Shown one piece after another: positions 1 to 12,500 of a stretch of DNA of 64,000 nucleotides. Both the position numbers and the translations under genes were made by a program. The notes beneath the pieces were generated by a model. It saw only the letters and a program-made list of their open reading frames with translations, had not been told where the DNA came from and made no database searches. The DNA is from Sequoia sempervirens (lineage: Eukaryota; Streptophyta; Pinopsida; Cupressales; Cupressaceae). The stretch lies in the NCBI GenBank assembly GCA_007258455.2, contig VDFB02187633.1:1-64000 (forward strand), written 5' to 3'. Positions within the stretch are counted from its first letter, which is position 1, and each line of letters begins with the position of its first letter.

Positions 1-477
1 CTTGCTCATACTTTTTGCTTTTTATTGATGATAAACTGCAGTGTAAAGTTAGTTTGAGCATTGTTTATATTGATGCACTTAATTTCATCTATTGTTCATG
101 CTTTAATGGTGAATGGATGGTTGAAAATTTGCAGGCCTCAGAAGATTGCACTTGTTTCATGAGACTGTAGACTAATATTGGTTAAGTGGAACTTAGTTTT
201 AGGAAGGCGGTCCACTGTAGAATCCTCTATTGTTACTGTTCAACATTAGTTATAGGTCTAGGAAACTTCGTATCCCTTTTCCCTTTTGACCTTTCTTTGA
301 AACTGAAGTAAAGAAAAAGTTGCAACATCATCCCAAAGCCAAATCTGATGGCAAAGATGGAGTTTTAGATTGCTGTCCTGAACTTGCAGCAGTTGTTCTC
401 CATTTCTAGAATTTACAAAAGTCCCTTTGAAAGACCCAATTCTCTCCAGACTTAGTGACCATAAATTCCCTTTGTGA

Positions 478-1060
478 TTACCAGCAAATCACATCAACCA
501 ATTGAAGTATTCCAAACTTAGTCATGACCTGACACCCGAGAGACATTGGTGTGATTTCTAAAACATAGTTACATAAATTACCTTTGAAGAGAGGTAGCAT
601 ACTTGTGTGTTGCCTGTGTTGAGAAAGTGCTAAAACACCCATCAACAGTATCTTCTTCACGTTCCATGATGTGGAATATCTTGTCTCTAATTTCCTTAGT
701 ATTACAATATTCTTGGTATTTCTCCAAGAAATTTGTTTTCATGTTGTCCCAACTATGGATAGTTTCACATCCTAGTCCCATAAACCATCATAATACTACA
801 TCCTTTAGAGTAGTTGGAAAAAGTTTAAGTTTATGTACATCATTGTGATAATCATAACTATGAAATAAAACATCAAATTCAAAAAGAAACATATCGGTGT
901 CTTCCATAGAAAGACCTCGAAAGATAGGCAAGGTAGAGTGAGGTATGTTCTTCATGGGGGCATCCTCTTCTGGATGGGCAATGGGAAACTTGAATGTAAT
1001 AGGATTGTTGATGTCCAAAGCTCTTTCATCGTTATTATTATTTTTATTGTTGTCCATGGT
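478..1060 (-). pseudogene. Ty3/gypsy gag fragment (tRNA-Asp-primed lineage)
   Basis: Read on the minus strand from 1057, the frame gives an Asn-rich start, then a stretch like the N-terminal half of a plant retrotransposon gag domain (FRGLSMEDTDMFLFEFDVLF, then WFMGLGCETIHSWDNMKTNF and FLEKYQEYC). The gag protein would package element RNA. An in-frame TGA sits at about 782-787, between the two halves, in the place expected for a helix before the Trp. The frame ends near 578 and a short further open piece runs to 478. No zinc knuckle, protease or RT is in the window, so the rest of the element lies to the left of base 1 or is lost. Lineage is inferred from the primer site at 1507-1524. Confidence 0.6.
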
Positions 1061-1506
1061 TCCAAATGCCCAAGGGGTGTAGAAATATGTGAATGGCTTA
1101 AGGTCTCTTGGGGTCTTACCACTTCAAAGCTTGTAATAATCGTGAAATAATTTAGCAACCCTTTCAAATGAATCTCAAGCAACTTGTGTTGGATACTAGA
1201 AGGAGACTCAAAGGTGGACTCAATGACACATTTTTCAATATCATGTTTAGCTAGTTCCTTCTTGGATGGTATGATCACAATTAATGGTTTTAATTCATTT
1301 TTTGATTTTTCTTGTTGTGAACTAATTCTTATATCGTTCTTAACAAATCTTCCTTTACTATCTCTAACGTGATTCATGCATCTATATGATCTATAACAGA
1401 GCAAACCAAGGTTAATTACCTAGGTGAGGTCAACAATCGTGCGAACTTTCACCTTGGCGCACTAGTCCTAATTCAACTCACTAGGTTCTTAGGCCTTTAA
1501 CACCTT
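1061..1506 (-). other. Leader of the minus-strand gypsy element
   Basis: This lies between the decayed primer site and gag. A 150-codon minus-strand frame (1404 to 952) overlaps the gag start in another frame. Its N-terminal part (MNHVRDSKGRFVKNDIR) could be the original gag N-terminus before a frameshift. I see no other domain here. Confidence 0.35.
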
Positions 1507-1524
1507 TCCTTGGCAACAGTGCCA
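1507..1524 (-). other. Decayed primer binding site, tRNA-Asp type
   Basis: The minus strand reads TGGCACTGTTGCCAAGGA. The usual plant gypsy (Athila and relatives) site complementary to the 3' end of tRNA-Asp is TGGCGCCGTTGCCGGGGA, so 14 of 18 bases agree. All four differences are G to A or C to T, as expected from decay of methylated cytosine. It sits just upstream of the gag relic in the right orientation, so a 5' LTR should begin at about 1525 and run to higher coordinates. Confidence 0.6.
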
Positions 1525-3157
1525 AAAATTTTGGACAAAAATGTGGATCAATATTGGGGATAAACTATCCTTGAAATTCTATCAAATTGGTTTAATATAA
1601 TTGAATCAAATCCTTGGGAGTTTTGTGTTGACTTCCTCAATTTGTTCCTAAATGTCAATCAGGGGATTATAAGCTCATGAAAGGTGTTGTTGCTATGTAC
1701 CAAAGGGGTGAAATTAGTAAGTTAAGTGGAGATGAAATGTATTCTATGAGAATAAACAATCAAATCTAAATGCTTTAAAATAATAAACTTAAAAACACTC
1801 TTAGATTGTTTTCCTAAAACAAACCTTTGAATCCACCAAATAACTTAAATAAATCCTTTGAACATATTTAAGATATGTTATATTCAACTCAATTATGATT
1901 AAACACTACTAATTCTATTTGGGACTAAAGAACTCTTGAATTTGCAGCAGTTTGTGTTGATAGAATTCTAGCGACAAGACCTATTGAATCTGGCGATAGG
2001 AACTGTGAAAGTCTCAAAAAACACAAATTTTAATCCCAAATATGGTTCCAAGTTTTATATAGTAAACCAATTGACACATAAACCACACTCACAAATAAAT
2101 AACAATCATTGAATTATACATAAATCATACTCACAAAATAACCTAAAATCAAATTCAACCGATGGCTGAAGAGTGGGGCCCACCTCCTAGTCGACCAATT
2201 AAAGAGAGTAATCAACAAGTTATATTGCTTCATTCAAAAAGTTGGAGATGTTTGATACAAAAGGGAGACTTATATAGTCTCTTACATGAAACCGAATTAT
2301 CTAAATATTACATACGGTTTTTGGAGTTCAACAAGATCCAAATTGGTTGAAGAAAGAATGAAGTGGCCTACGACCATTCTTTCTAAAAGCTAAAAACTGA
2401 TTTACTATCATTATGCAAAAGACATTAACTACCCATTCTTTCTAAAGGCTATAGACTGATTTACTATTATTATGCAAGAGATATCAACGATGTTGATTTA
2501 TAGTTGGCAATAAAAAGGATTATGACAATCTTTTCCATTACTCCTTCCTACGACCATAGGAACCCTATTTTCACACATAACCATTGAAATCAGTACTAAA
2601 TAACCGATTAATTCCTAAGGTATATTATGTCCTCTAATCCATATTAATCACTTTTAATTATATAAAATTATTATGGCTAAGGAGAAAGGGTTAAAATATA
2701 GGCTATAATTAATGGAAAAACTAGACAAACTTTTAGCCCATCAAGAATGATTAGGGATGGGATAAGAGGTGGCATGCCATTTTTGATGAGTGTAATTCGA
2801 TGGGTGGAGGATAGCTACCCTACAAAGGCTTGGAGATGATGAGGTTTAATGTCATTGGGAACTCTTGATTCTTATAATATGTGTTCCAATGTATCTTTAT
2901 AAACATTAGATGTTTTGAGAAGCTTAGGGTGAATATTGTGTTGTATTTTTCTCAAGATGTTGAATGAGATTATATTGGGTGGTTGAGGTAGATAAGGATG
3001 ACCCTTGAAAAATGACTCAACCATGCCTCATGGTGATGACACAATCAAATTTTATTTTGATGGTTGTGACTTACATGTCAACTTGGTTGATATATCCTCT
3101 AATAGAGTCATAACAATGGGGAATTTTGGTGGAATGGATATTGTGGGCATGATAGTC
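1525..3157 (-). other. AT-rich stretch, probably LTR of the first gypsy relic
   Basis: Its position after the primer site suggests the 5' LTR of the minus-strand element lies here, but no matching second LTR is in the window and no TG/CA end can be fixed. The only clear internal structure is the 61-bp tandem duplication at 2376-2497. The plus-strand open frame at 2162-2350 shows no recognisable domain. Confidence 0.3.
2376..2497. repeat. Tandem duplication, 61-bp unit, two copies
   Basis: Copies begin at about 2376 and 2437. Each holds ATTCTTTCTAAA, then CTGATTTACTAT and ATTATGCAA in the same order, with scattered substitutions. It looks like replication slippage inside the presumed LTR. Confidence 0.75.
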
Positions 3158-3689
3158 TTAGTTTTGGATTGATTTAGATGTCAAAAGGTGTGTTTTCTTG
3201 TGCTTTAGAAATAATTTTTGAAACAGTCTCATTTGTGTGTTAGGTAGAGTGGATGTATCTCCTATTTTGATATCATTGCAATCAATGAGGTATTGGATGT
3301 AGTTTTTGAGTTTAATATACTTATTTATGTTGTGGTATTGTAATATATGATGATCATAATATTCATTATCTTTGAGCCATGTGATCTTGGGCTTTATGTC
3401 ATTGAATGGTTTGGTGAGTGGAAATATCACCATGCTTGCTTGGACAAGTTTTTGGAATATGATTACTAAGGATTCCCCCAAGGAGGTGTATCAACATTTT
3501 TCAGTTTGGTTTTTGGGCTGGATTGATGTGATGGAGATGTTGGTAGGTTATTTAAAGAAATTTTACATGTGTTTGGATTCTTGTGGATCTTTGAAAATTT
3601 TGTATATGCTTTGAGTCAATGACCCCATCACCAATCATATTTTTGCTTTTAGCCCAAAAACTTAGGTTTGACTATTTGGGTTAAGTCCT
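3158..3689 (-). pseudogene. Possible continuation of gypsy gag, 107-codon frame
   Basis: A minus-strand frame of 107 codons (3481 to 3158) follows the gag relic at 3690-4225 in the direction of transcription. It is Lys/Asn/Ile-rich and shows no zinc knuckle, protease or RT motif. Its place downstream of gag suggests it is the rest of that element's gag or the start of its pol after decay, but the assignment rests on position only. Confidence 0.25.
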
Positions 3690-4225
3690 TGGAGAATATT
3701 TTGACCAAACATTTGTTGATGAGGTATTTTTAGTTCATCCTCATTTCAATGATTTCATCAAATGTAGTGACATAATTTACCTAGAGATGATAAGCTATTT
3801 CTTGATTTAAGTTTGTGATGAATATATGGACAAGTTGCTTCTCAAGGATAGAGAAAATAACTTACAAGAATTCTCCATCATTATAGGAAGGAGGAGAAGC
3901 TTTCTCCATAATGTTACTTTACTTTGCAAATATCTAACGTAGTAAGCTTGTGCTCGATGTTGTAGGAGAAATGTGTGACAAATTTATCTATTATATTGGT
4001 GAAAGTTGTAATGGAGCCTTGAGAAAAGTGTACAAACCACTCAAAGGATTCAACTCCCATACTCTAAGGGAAAATTCCTAGAAAGAAAATATTATTGTAG
4101 GCAACCTCTTGACATATCATGAGAAATTCTTTGGTATGGCTACATGGATCACCCTTTCCTTCATATTTGTTAAATTTTGGGATCTTGAAATGGGGAGGAA
4201 AGATTATTTATGAGACAATCCAATG
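3690..4225 (-). pseudogene. Degenerate Ty3/gypsy gag, Ogre/Tat-like
   Basis: Minus-strand translation starting at about 4200 gives PPHFKIPKFNKYEGKGDP, then SHTKEFLMICQEVAYN, then WFVHFSQGSITTF and DKFVTHFSYNIEHKLT, and further on the SFSSFL..WRIL that ends the domain. This is the order seen in plant retrotransposon gag domains of Tat/Ogre type: a KFxKYxGxGDP opening, a central hydrophobic run with W, an F..Q..YN block, and a final R/QRWR. At least five stops interrupt the frame. It was found by translating across stops, because no single open frame covers it. Confidence 0.6.
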
Positions 4226-6157
4226 AAAGGTATAGGGATGAATTTATTTGAATGTATATTGTTTATGTTGGTTTTATATCTTGAGTTGTAACCCTTCGAT
4301 GACATTTTTCATCTCTTGCCATTCTTTATTGAAGGGGGAATCGAGAGGTGATGGTGGGACAGGATGAGAGAAGAGTGCGATGTTGGATTAGTAAGCTTGG
4401 TGATTTGGTATGTATAGTAGAGGTATGGATTGATTTTGGGATTATGTGATTGATGATGAAGTGGTTCATTGTTCTATGTTATGGTTTAGTTTTGTGGTGG
4501 ATTTTGTTGGCTAGAAAATTAGCTATTCCACAAGAATTTGAGGGAGGAGGATGATGCTTTGTCTTAACGAGGTGGATTATTAGATGATGTGTGGTTGTGC
4601 ATGGTAGGGGTGGTTGAGAACCCTTACTATGAGCTATACGTAAATGAAAATTTGTTATATTATGGTTTGGCTAAGTGGATGTTTGACCCCATGGGTTATT
4701 GAAGTCACAAGTGTATGGCTCAGAATTGATGATATTGTTTAGGTTATCCAAATTGTAACAAAAGGGGATTTTAGCCCCTATTTTGATGAGATGTTGGAGT
4801 AATCAATTTTTATTTTTATTGATAAATTATCCACCAAAGCTTGATTTTGGTTAGATGCAAGGAAGTCTATACTATGGAGAGCATTCACTTTGGTCATGAA
4901 GATGTAGTGTTGTGAATGTTATCAAGGAAGGCTTGGTGAGCGGTTACCCCAACATGCAAAAAGACCAATCCAAAATAACTATTTCCATTTAACTCTATTT
5001 TAAATTGTGTTTGTGATTAGGTGATAGGAGCATAAGGCAATGACTAGGACTTTTATAGAGTGGATTTGTTTTAATTTTAGGGTTTTGAGGTGAGATGTGA
5101 ATTGAATTTGATTGAGATTGATAGTGGATTTGGATAAGGTTGGGGAACTTACACAACTTGATGGTGGATTTGATTAAAATTCAAGGACCTTGAGTAACTA
5201 GATTATGTTTTGATTTTTTATTTGAGTACGGTCTAGGTCATTGGGGGTGGATGATGTATTTAATTTTTGATTGGGATTGAGGTTTAGGATGTTTAGATTG
5301 CTTATTTGATTAAGGTATAGGACCGTAGGATGATTTGATTAAGGTTTAGGACCTTAGGGTAATTTTATTGTGGATAAATTTTTGATTGGATTATGTTTGT
5401 AGGAGGATAAGGTCTATATACCTTATACAATTTGACTTAGGATGGTTGGTTTTGGGATGATATTTTTATTTTTGGATTAGGATGTGATTCCAATTTCAAT
5501 ATTTTATAATTTGAGATTTAATTTTGACTTTTAGGTAGGGGATCTTTGATTCTCATGTGAAGTGAGGATTTTGGATTTGTTATGGATTTTTCAAACTTTG
5601 GAGTTTTTTTTTTTTGGTTTTTGTTGATTTCTATTTATTCTTTATTTTTGGATATTTTAATATGTTTTTTGTAAGGTGCAAATAATTCAAGCACAAGAAA
5701 AACCTATTTATTCAAGTGGGAGTATTCAACTTATGAGATCACAAATATACCTAGATTTAGTCATGAATTATATTGACTCATGATCTTAGAGTGTTAACCA
5801 TACACTTTATTTTTGTTTGTTAGTGGTCTACCATCTCAATTCCAAAGGGACAATGTGAGTAACTTCTTGGGGCTAATCAATTACGAGTGCATCATAAGTT
5901 ACATATGATTAAGAGTTTCAAGATAGGTTTACCAAGGATTACTATGGGATGTCTTTGATATTCTTGAAGGTACGTGAGGCCCAAATCCATAAAATAAGGT
6001 TCATGCCTAATGTCTTGGTATGAGAGGGTAACCCACTCTCTTCCTTTACTTTTTAAGCTATAAAATTTATTGCAGGCTTAGCTTGAGTAAAAAATGTGCC
6101 TTGAAGGGATAGTCTTTTGATTATCTCCTTAATTTTCATACCCCGTCGAAACACATG
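4226..6157 (-). other. Leader and presumed 5' region of the Ogre/Tat-like relic
   Basis: There is no readable coding sequence. The plus strand is G/T-rich. At 5290-5370 a short unit (TTTGATTAAGGT, then TAGGACC) appears twice about 36 bp apart, with weaker matches at 5168 and 5268. Around 6145-6175 the minus strand reads TGGTGACCTAAACAC, then CGACGGGG, which could be a decayed primer site of a Tat/Ogre element, but I could not match it to a particular tRNA. Confidence 0.3.
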
Positions 6158-7976
6158 TGTTTAGGTCACCACTTGGAGATGAAATCCAAGCTAGGCCTAC
6201 TAAATGAAACTAAAACAAAAAGACTAACCATTTTTAGTTCTAAGATTTCCTTACGATGTAAGGCAAGAGCATACATGAGATTAGCCTTTTAGGAAAAACA
6301 AAAGTGATTAAAGGGATGATTTTTATTCTCAAGGTCACCTTGTTGTGCAAGGGAAAAGCATACACACCCTTAAAACATATAAACATGACAAAAAAATTCT
6401 TTGACCTTTGAAATTAGAAATTCAAGTGTGGAGACAAATACACATAAGGGATGCTTTTGATTCCCAAGATCACCTTGTTGTATGAGGGAATATCATACAC
6501 ACCCTTGTACACACAAGTCTAACAAGCAAGTTATTTCACTTTAAATAAAGTAAATGAAAGCACACAAAAGATGTTTATAGTCATTTCTTGGTCAATAAAA
6601 CATATAACCCATATGTTAGTAGTTTCCTATTATGATTGGTGTTCAAACAAATAAACTTAAAATAAGGGGTTATAAATGACACAAAATTCTCAAGCACACC
6701 CTTGCAATGGTTAAGATTAGTGAGAATAAGCCCAAAACACAAGAAAATAGTTGATTGGGAGTAGATGTGCTATTATATAGGGTACATATGCCATAGAGAG
6801 TGTGTATGAACTATTATATAGAGTAATTATGCTAAACAATTAAAGATATGAATTTTAGAGAGAAAATATATTCTAAAACATAGGGCACAAATGTTAAATT
6901 GAATGCATAAATGCTAAACAAAATGTATAAATTATAAAAAAACATAGTGTAGAACCTTGAAAGGCGCATACACCATGAATGAGTATGTGTATGCTACTTA
7001 GTGTGCAAGTGCACTACAATGAAGAGCACCCGCATTTAAACTATTTAGACAAGCTCTAAGCTCACATACATCACACCAAGTGTGCATGTGCCATGAAGCA
7101 ATTTAGGTATGCCACTACAAAAAGTGCATGCACCATATGGTAAGGTTTATGGTTTTCATTTTGGTAGAATATGCATTGAGGTAGATTGAGAATACACCAA
7201 AATAAAGAGGGAGTGTGGTCTTACATAGAGTGCTTACACCAAACTAGGGAAAACAAAATATCCATGTGAAATTCTACAAAAATCACTCAAAACATAATCT
7301 TAAAAGATCAAAATTATATTGGGACAAGACCACATAGGTCATGTCAGAATGTGTACACACCAAAATATATAACACAAAGTATAAAAAATTTCCTATTCTA
7401 TACCTAGTTACGCCTCTAATTGAGTTGAGGTGAGTAAATAGATGATAGAAAGGGAAGAATATTCTCACAAAAATAAACCTTATTGACCACGTGATATGCT
7501 CAAGATGATTGATTGTGGTTAATAGTTAATTTGGTTGCTCATTCCATTAACATGACCTTACCTTGCATCCAATTCCTATTCTTGAAAATGACTTGTCGAA
7601 TGATTAATTTATAGATTTTGAATGAGGATGATTGATGGATATGTTTTAATATTGTGTAATGGAGGGATGGGGTTGTTCCATTTGCAAGGGAGAATCAAAA
7701 GCTTATAAGTGACATCTTTTCATTGGTGCACATGATTAGGAAAAAGATTGAGAAGAGATGGAGGGTGGATGTTTTCTCAATTTTCATGGAGGGAAAGGAT
7801 TGAAAAAGGGTCTTTTTGGAGCCTTTTGCATTTGGATCCTTGTACAAGATTGGATTTTTTTTATTTTAACTAAAGTGGTGGAGGAATGTACAAATTGCTC
7901 ATTAGTTGACTAAACCTAATTTATTTATTCAACTAGTAATGAAGGGGATTTTTGAGGAATTAGAAATATTTATTTA
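6158..7976 (-). other. Putative LTR of the Ogre/Tat-like relic (part 1, split by LINE)
   Basis: This lies upstream (minus-strand sense) of the possible primer site. It and the block at 16319-16742 appear to be one sequence split by the LINE, since both LINE flanks carry the same 15-bp target sequence. The right part ends in GTTGTCTACA at 16733-16742, that is TGTAGACAAC on the minus strand, a plausible LTR 5' end. The combined length would be about 2.2 kb, normal for this group. No second LTR is visible to confirm it. Confidence 0.35.
6231..6510. repeat. Three diverged direct repeats in the presumed LTR
   Basis: The order (T)TTCT/CAAG, CACCTTGTTGT, GCATACACACCC occurs at about 6320-6375 and 6450-6508. 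A weaker version (TTCTAAGATTTCCTTACGATG, GCATACATG) is at about 6231-6285. Spacing is 90-130 bp. Confidence 0.6.
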
Positions 7977-7991
7977 ATTTATGGAAGAATG
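7977..7991. other. Left target site duplication of the LINE
   Basis: ATTTATGGAAGAATG occurs here and again, exactly, at 16304-16318. The two copies bracket the LINE and fit target-primed reverse transcription, where duplications of 7-20 bp are usual. The same 15-mer is also part of the local array at 16304-16510, so the match alone is not unique, but both LINE ends fall exactly at it. Confidence 0.75.
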
Positions 7992-8009
7992 GTTTTGATG
8001 AGGAAAAGC

Positions 8010-8690
8010 AGGTTTTGATGGGACCTGAAACCCATTACAGACGAGTTTTGAAGGGACTAGAAACCCTATCCAAGAGTAACAAGCTACACCAGAGATAATC
8101 CAAATACCATCAGTAGCCCATCAACATCAGCACTAAGAATAAGACTAGAAAGCACCGGCTGCACAAAGGTTTATCAGGGACCTTGAACCCGCAAATCAGC
8201 TAAAACTGGGGCCTTGAACCCAAAGGTTTTTGAAGGGACCTTAAACCTTTAACCAGGTTTTTCAGGGACCTCGACCCCATAACAGGTTTTAAAGGGACCA
8301 TGAACCCTTTACAATCAGGTTTTGGCGGGGACTTGCGAAACCTTAAAGAAATATCAAGTAGGTTTGATGAATGGTAGCTATCTATATTAATTCAAATATA
8401 AAGATACATATTCACAAAAGGGTAAGGTGGTAAAGGCACCACCAGGAACCAAATGGAAGCCAGAAAAATAACGGATCACATGGTTGAAGCCGAGTCCAAA
8501 TTACAAGTAAATAAAGGCCATTAGCGGCTAAGCAATGCCAATGAGAACCATGAGGATGCTGTCAAGTTTTTTAAAGGACCCAACCAAACCCTTAACGGGT
8601 TTTAGGGACCTTGACCCCCTCTGGGTTTTAAAGGGACCATGAACGCTTCTGATCAAGAGATTTTTAGCGGGACCTCGTGACAAGAGCATC
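8010..8690. repeat. Short-period repeat array in LINE 3' UTR
   Basis: A unit near AAGGGACCTTGAACCC (plus strand) recurs about a dozen times, for example at 8019, 8053, 8178, 8209, 8236, 8266, 8294, 8328, 8605 and 8632, usually with TTTT just before it and spaced about 28-34 bp where dense. One further copy sits far away at 14588-14606, between ORF1 and the G-rich 5' region. In LINE sense the unit reads GGGTTCAAGGTCCCT. Confidence 0.8.
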
Positions 8691-8906
8691 ATTGTTTTGA
8701 TGAATAGGAAGCTATCTATATTAATTCAAATATAAAGATACATATTCACAAAAAAAGGGTGGGTGGTAAAAAGGCACACCCCAAGAGTCACATGGGCTAT
8801 GCCCAGAAAATTAATAGCTAATGTGGGCTAAGCCCAGAAGTCTAGAAATATCAAAAATAAAAAGGCCATTAAGCGGACAGAGCAGTGCTAGTAGAGCCAG
8901 GAGGGT
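8243..8906. repeat. Tandem duplication of LINE 3' terminal region
   Basis: Two same-orientation copies, about 8243-8552 and 8585-8906. Both contain the GGGACC repeats, then GATGAAT, GCTATCTATATTAATTCAAA, a ACATATTCACAAAA block, a GGTGGTAAA block, and end near AAAGGCCATTA. Between 8372 and 8415 identity to 8716-8758 is nearly complete. Either the 3' UTR was duplicated, or a 5'-truncated second LINE sits head-to-tail against the first. Confidence 0.75.
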
Positions 8907-9599
8907 CTTTGTCATCAAATTGTCCTATGCATCGTGAGGTCTGGAGTGACATCCGGAGGGACCCAGCCATCATCATCTTCTTTATCTTCTTCCTTTCAGC
9001 GTCGGCGAGACTAAAAAGCACGGACATAAAAAGTTTACCGGTGGCGGCTAGCCAACTAGAGCGAAGCAAGAGGGTCATGAGAACCACAGGAACCACCACT
9101 AAAGCTGAAGCGGAAGGCCACCTAGCTTCTTTCGCTGATTGGAGGAGGCGGTTTTCTTGAGGGTACAGAATCCCGCCCGGTACAGAATAGGAACGCTCAA
9201 AGCCACTCCGCTACTTAGGCCATGGAGGGCGGAATAACAGCGGGGAAGAAATTAGGAAGCGAGGACAGAACAATAATATAAGGGGCATTGGCTGATCGAG
9301 GAGAACTTGGAGGTGAGCAACCTCAAGTACAACTTTTTTAGCTTGCACTTGAACCTGTAAAAGCACATTAGAGCAAATCATAACTTTAATGTATAAAGAT
9401 ACATGAATATCCATTTGAGTATGTGAAAAAATGCAAGCATTTATGTCTTTTCAAATATTGAAGAGAATTTTCACCCTAAAAGTGTGCCAAAGATGGGTGA
9501 ATTTTGTAGGAAACCTGGGAGAATCTCCTAGCAACACCACATGCTAGGAGAAAGGCTCTGACCTAAAGGGCCAAAAAAAGTCATGAATCCAAGCCCAAA

Positions 9600-12500
9600 G
9601 CTGCTAGGCTATGGGACAAAACTAGAAAAGATGCTTAAAATTCTCAGCTTGCCCACAAAAAAGGCAACAAGGGTTCCAAACCCCGGTGAACAAGCCGAGA
9701 ACCCACAAGCAAGCCTTGGAAAAAGAATACACCAAGAAAAGTGGAGCAAGTTTAAACTCAGCACTTGCAAACCAAGTGGCAATAAATCTTTTACACCAGA
9801 CATGAGCAGGAGATTGAAGAAGCCACCTCTGGTTCAAATTCTAAATCATAGGAAAATGTGGTGAGAGCCACCTGTAACCGAGCCGGGACTTGTAATTTCA
9901 GAAAGGGGTGTCTGGATACCACTTCCAGTCTTTCCACCAAGGTTTGGTCCCACGAATTCCAACTTTATGAAGCATCTCAGCAGGAATAGCATTCACTAGA
10001 CCCTCATAAGTAGCAAGATCCTAGTTATGAAGCCTGAACTGGGCATGAAAAACCTCCCACGACGTAATACGCATAGTGGATCTATGAAATATCTGTTGGA
10101 GGGTTTGGATACCCTTCTTGTGAAACCTGAGTGCCTTAAGCCCAGACGACTTAGCCAACGGCTGACCATTGCAAGCAAAAAGAGGTGACCACCAAATATT
10201 ATGCTGGTTAAGAGAAAGCCCATCTCCAAAACCAGAGCCAGCCCAACAGAGCCAGGGTTTGACAGCCTCCTAGGCTCGCCGGATACTTTTGGCCACAAAT
10301 GTCCCAACAATCTGGACTGGTTCTTCCATGAACAAAAGATTTTGAAAGCCAATCCCCTTCCAGGCAGGTCTATGGACAAGGAAGTCAGATTGAATACTAT
10401 GCCTGAGAAGAATTTTCTAGGCCCGTCCCCAGTAAGGGCATGAATAATCCATTTAACATATAGAGCAGTCCCTTGTCGTTGAGTAGACAACAACCTGAGA
10501 CCTCCCGAATCTCTGGGAAGGTAGCAGAATTCCCAAGCCACATGTTGAAACCCTCAGTGAGACTCAAAGGAGGCCCTGAGAAAGTCTAAGAAATTTCTCA
10601 AGCATGCCATAGGCAGCTTTGGAAGGGGCCCAACAAGAAGAATAATAAACATGGGTGGCTACCAGAATTTTGCAACACACCTGGAATTTCCCTGCCAAAG
10701 AGAGGGGCTTGGTAACCCAATAAGCAAGCTTCTACTCAACCCTGGAGAGCACAACTTGCCAAAGCTCAGTCGAGGATGCCTAAAAGGCAAAGGGAATGCC
10801 CAGAACCAAAAAATTTCTCCAGGGCCAATCCACTTCCATCCATACTATTACAACCAAGGCGGAGAAGGCAAGATAGATTGTCAGTAACACAAAGTTTTAT
10901 GCCACTGGATGGTAGAGCTGAAAGTAAGACAAAAGGTATTAAAACACTCAAGAGCCACCGCAATGGAGTCTTCTTCCTCCAGAAGGTTGAGGAATGAGTC
11001 ATCAACAAAATGGCCATTAACAAGGTAAGCTTGAGAGTTGGGAAGAGAAATTCCCTTGACCCGCTACTAGGAAACCGCGTTGGCCAAGAGGTAGCCAAAG
11101 CTTTCAGTTGCAAGAACATACAAAGAGGGGGCTAGCAGGCACCCTTGCCGAATGGAACGAAAGAGTCCAAAGGTAGAGGATTGACAACCATTGATGGTGA
11201 TACAGGCTAAGGCATCCACAAAGAGCATTTGAATAGATTGAATGAAATTGGGCCCAAAACCCAAAGCTTGTAGTATAGCAAGAATAAACGGCCATTCAAT
11301 GCGGTCATAAGCCTTGGAAAAGTCAATTTTAATGAACACGACTTTCTGGTTTGAATGTCTGGCCCATTCCATGCCTTCCCAAACAATAATAATATTGTCC
11401 AAAATAAATCTGGATTTGCTAAACCCAGTTTGTTCTGGGCGCACAATCTGAGGTAGAAGATGGCAAATTTTAAGAGCCCAAGCCTTGGCGATAATCTTGT
11501 AGGAGACATTAAGAAGCGTGATAGGTCTCCAGTTGCAAATGTCTTCTGGGTCATCCTGTTTAGGTATGAATTTTATGTTTCCTTTATTAATTAAGTTACC
11601 TAGAGAATTAGAATGAAAAGCTTCTAAGTAAACTTGATGCAGATCGTGCCCAATATAGTCCCACATGGCTTTGTAGAATTCACAAGGGAACCCATCAATT
11701 CCCGGGGCTTTGTCATCAGCCATGGAATAGACAACCTCTTTGAGATCGTCAACTAATAATAGTTGATCACAAAAAAATTATAAGCTAAAGAAAGCTTATT
11801 TGGCACAACAGCAAGACAATCTTGAAGGGCTTGTTGTCGCATAGGCGTAAGTTCCTGCACAGTGAAGATTTGTGCATAATGACACACAAAGGCCTGGAGA
11901 ATATCAGGCAGCTTAGAAAGCACCTGAGCGCCATCTTTGATTTTTTTAATGCCTAGGGATGAGTGTCTGGCACACAGAGCCAAAAAAAATCTTTGGAGGC
12001 ACGATCACCAAATTTTAGCCAATGTAGTCGGGCTTTGATTTGTGCACCTCTAGCAGCATAGTTGTTAGCAATTTATTTCGTGTGCCTTATTTCCACCACC
12101 CTGACTTGCAATGATGGAGAAAAAAGGTTGGCTGCCAATGCCTCAGTAGCAGCACAGAGGTCAGCAGTGGTAGCCTCATAAGACCACCATGGAAAAATAG
12201 CCAGTTGATGCCCATAAATGCGCAAAAATCTAGCCGTGTGGATGATAGCCTCATTCCACCAATTAATCCAGCTTGTATGATGAGCTGGTCTTCACTCCAA
12301 ATTCTAGACTCTGTGAATGTAGGCCAGGGTAGGCTTGTGGCAGAGTAAAGACGTGTTTAAAAAAATTGAGTTTTATATGTATGAGGTTGTCGAGTCTCCC
12401 ATTCAATGCAAAAAGAAATGGGGAAGTGGTTTGACAAGGTCACATCCACTAATGGTTTAATCAAGAGAGAGGAGTTGTCAAAAAATAAAAAAAGATTGTG

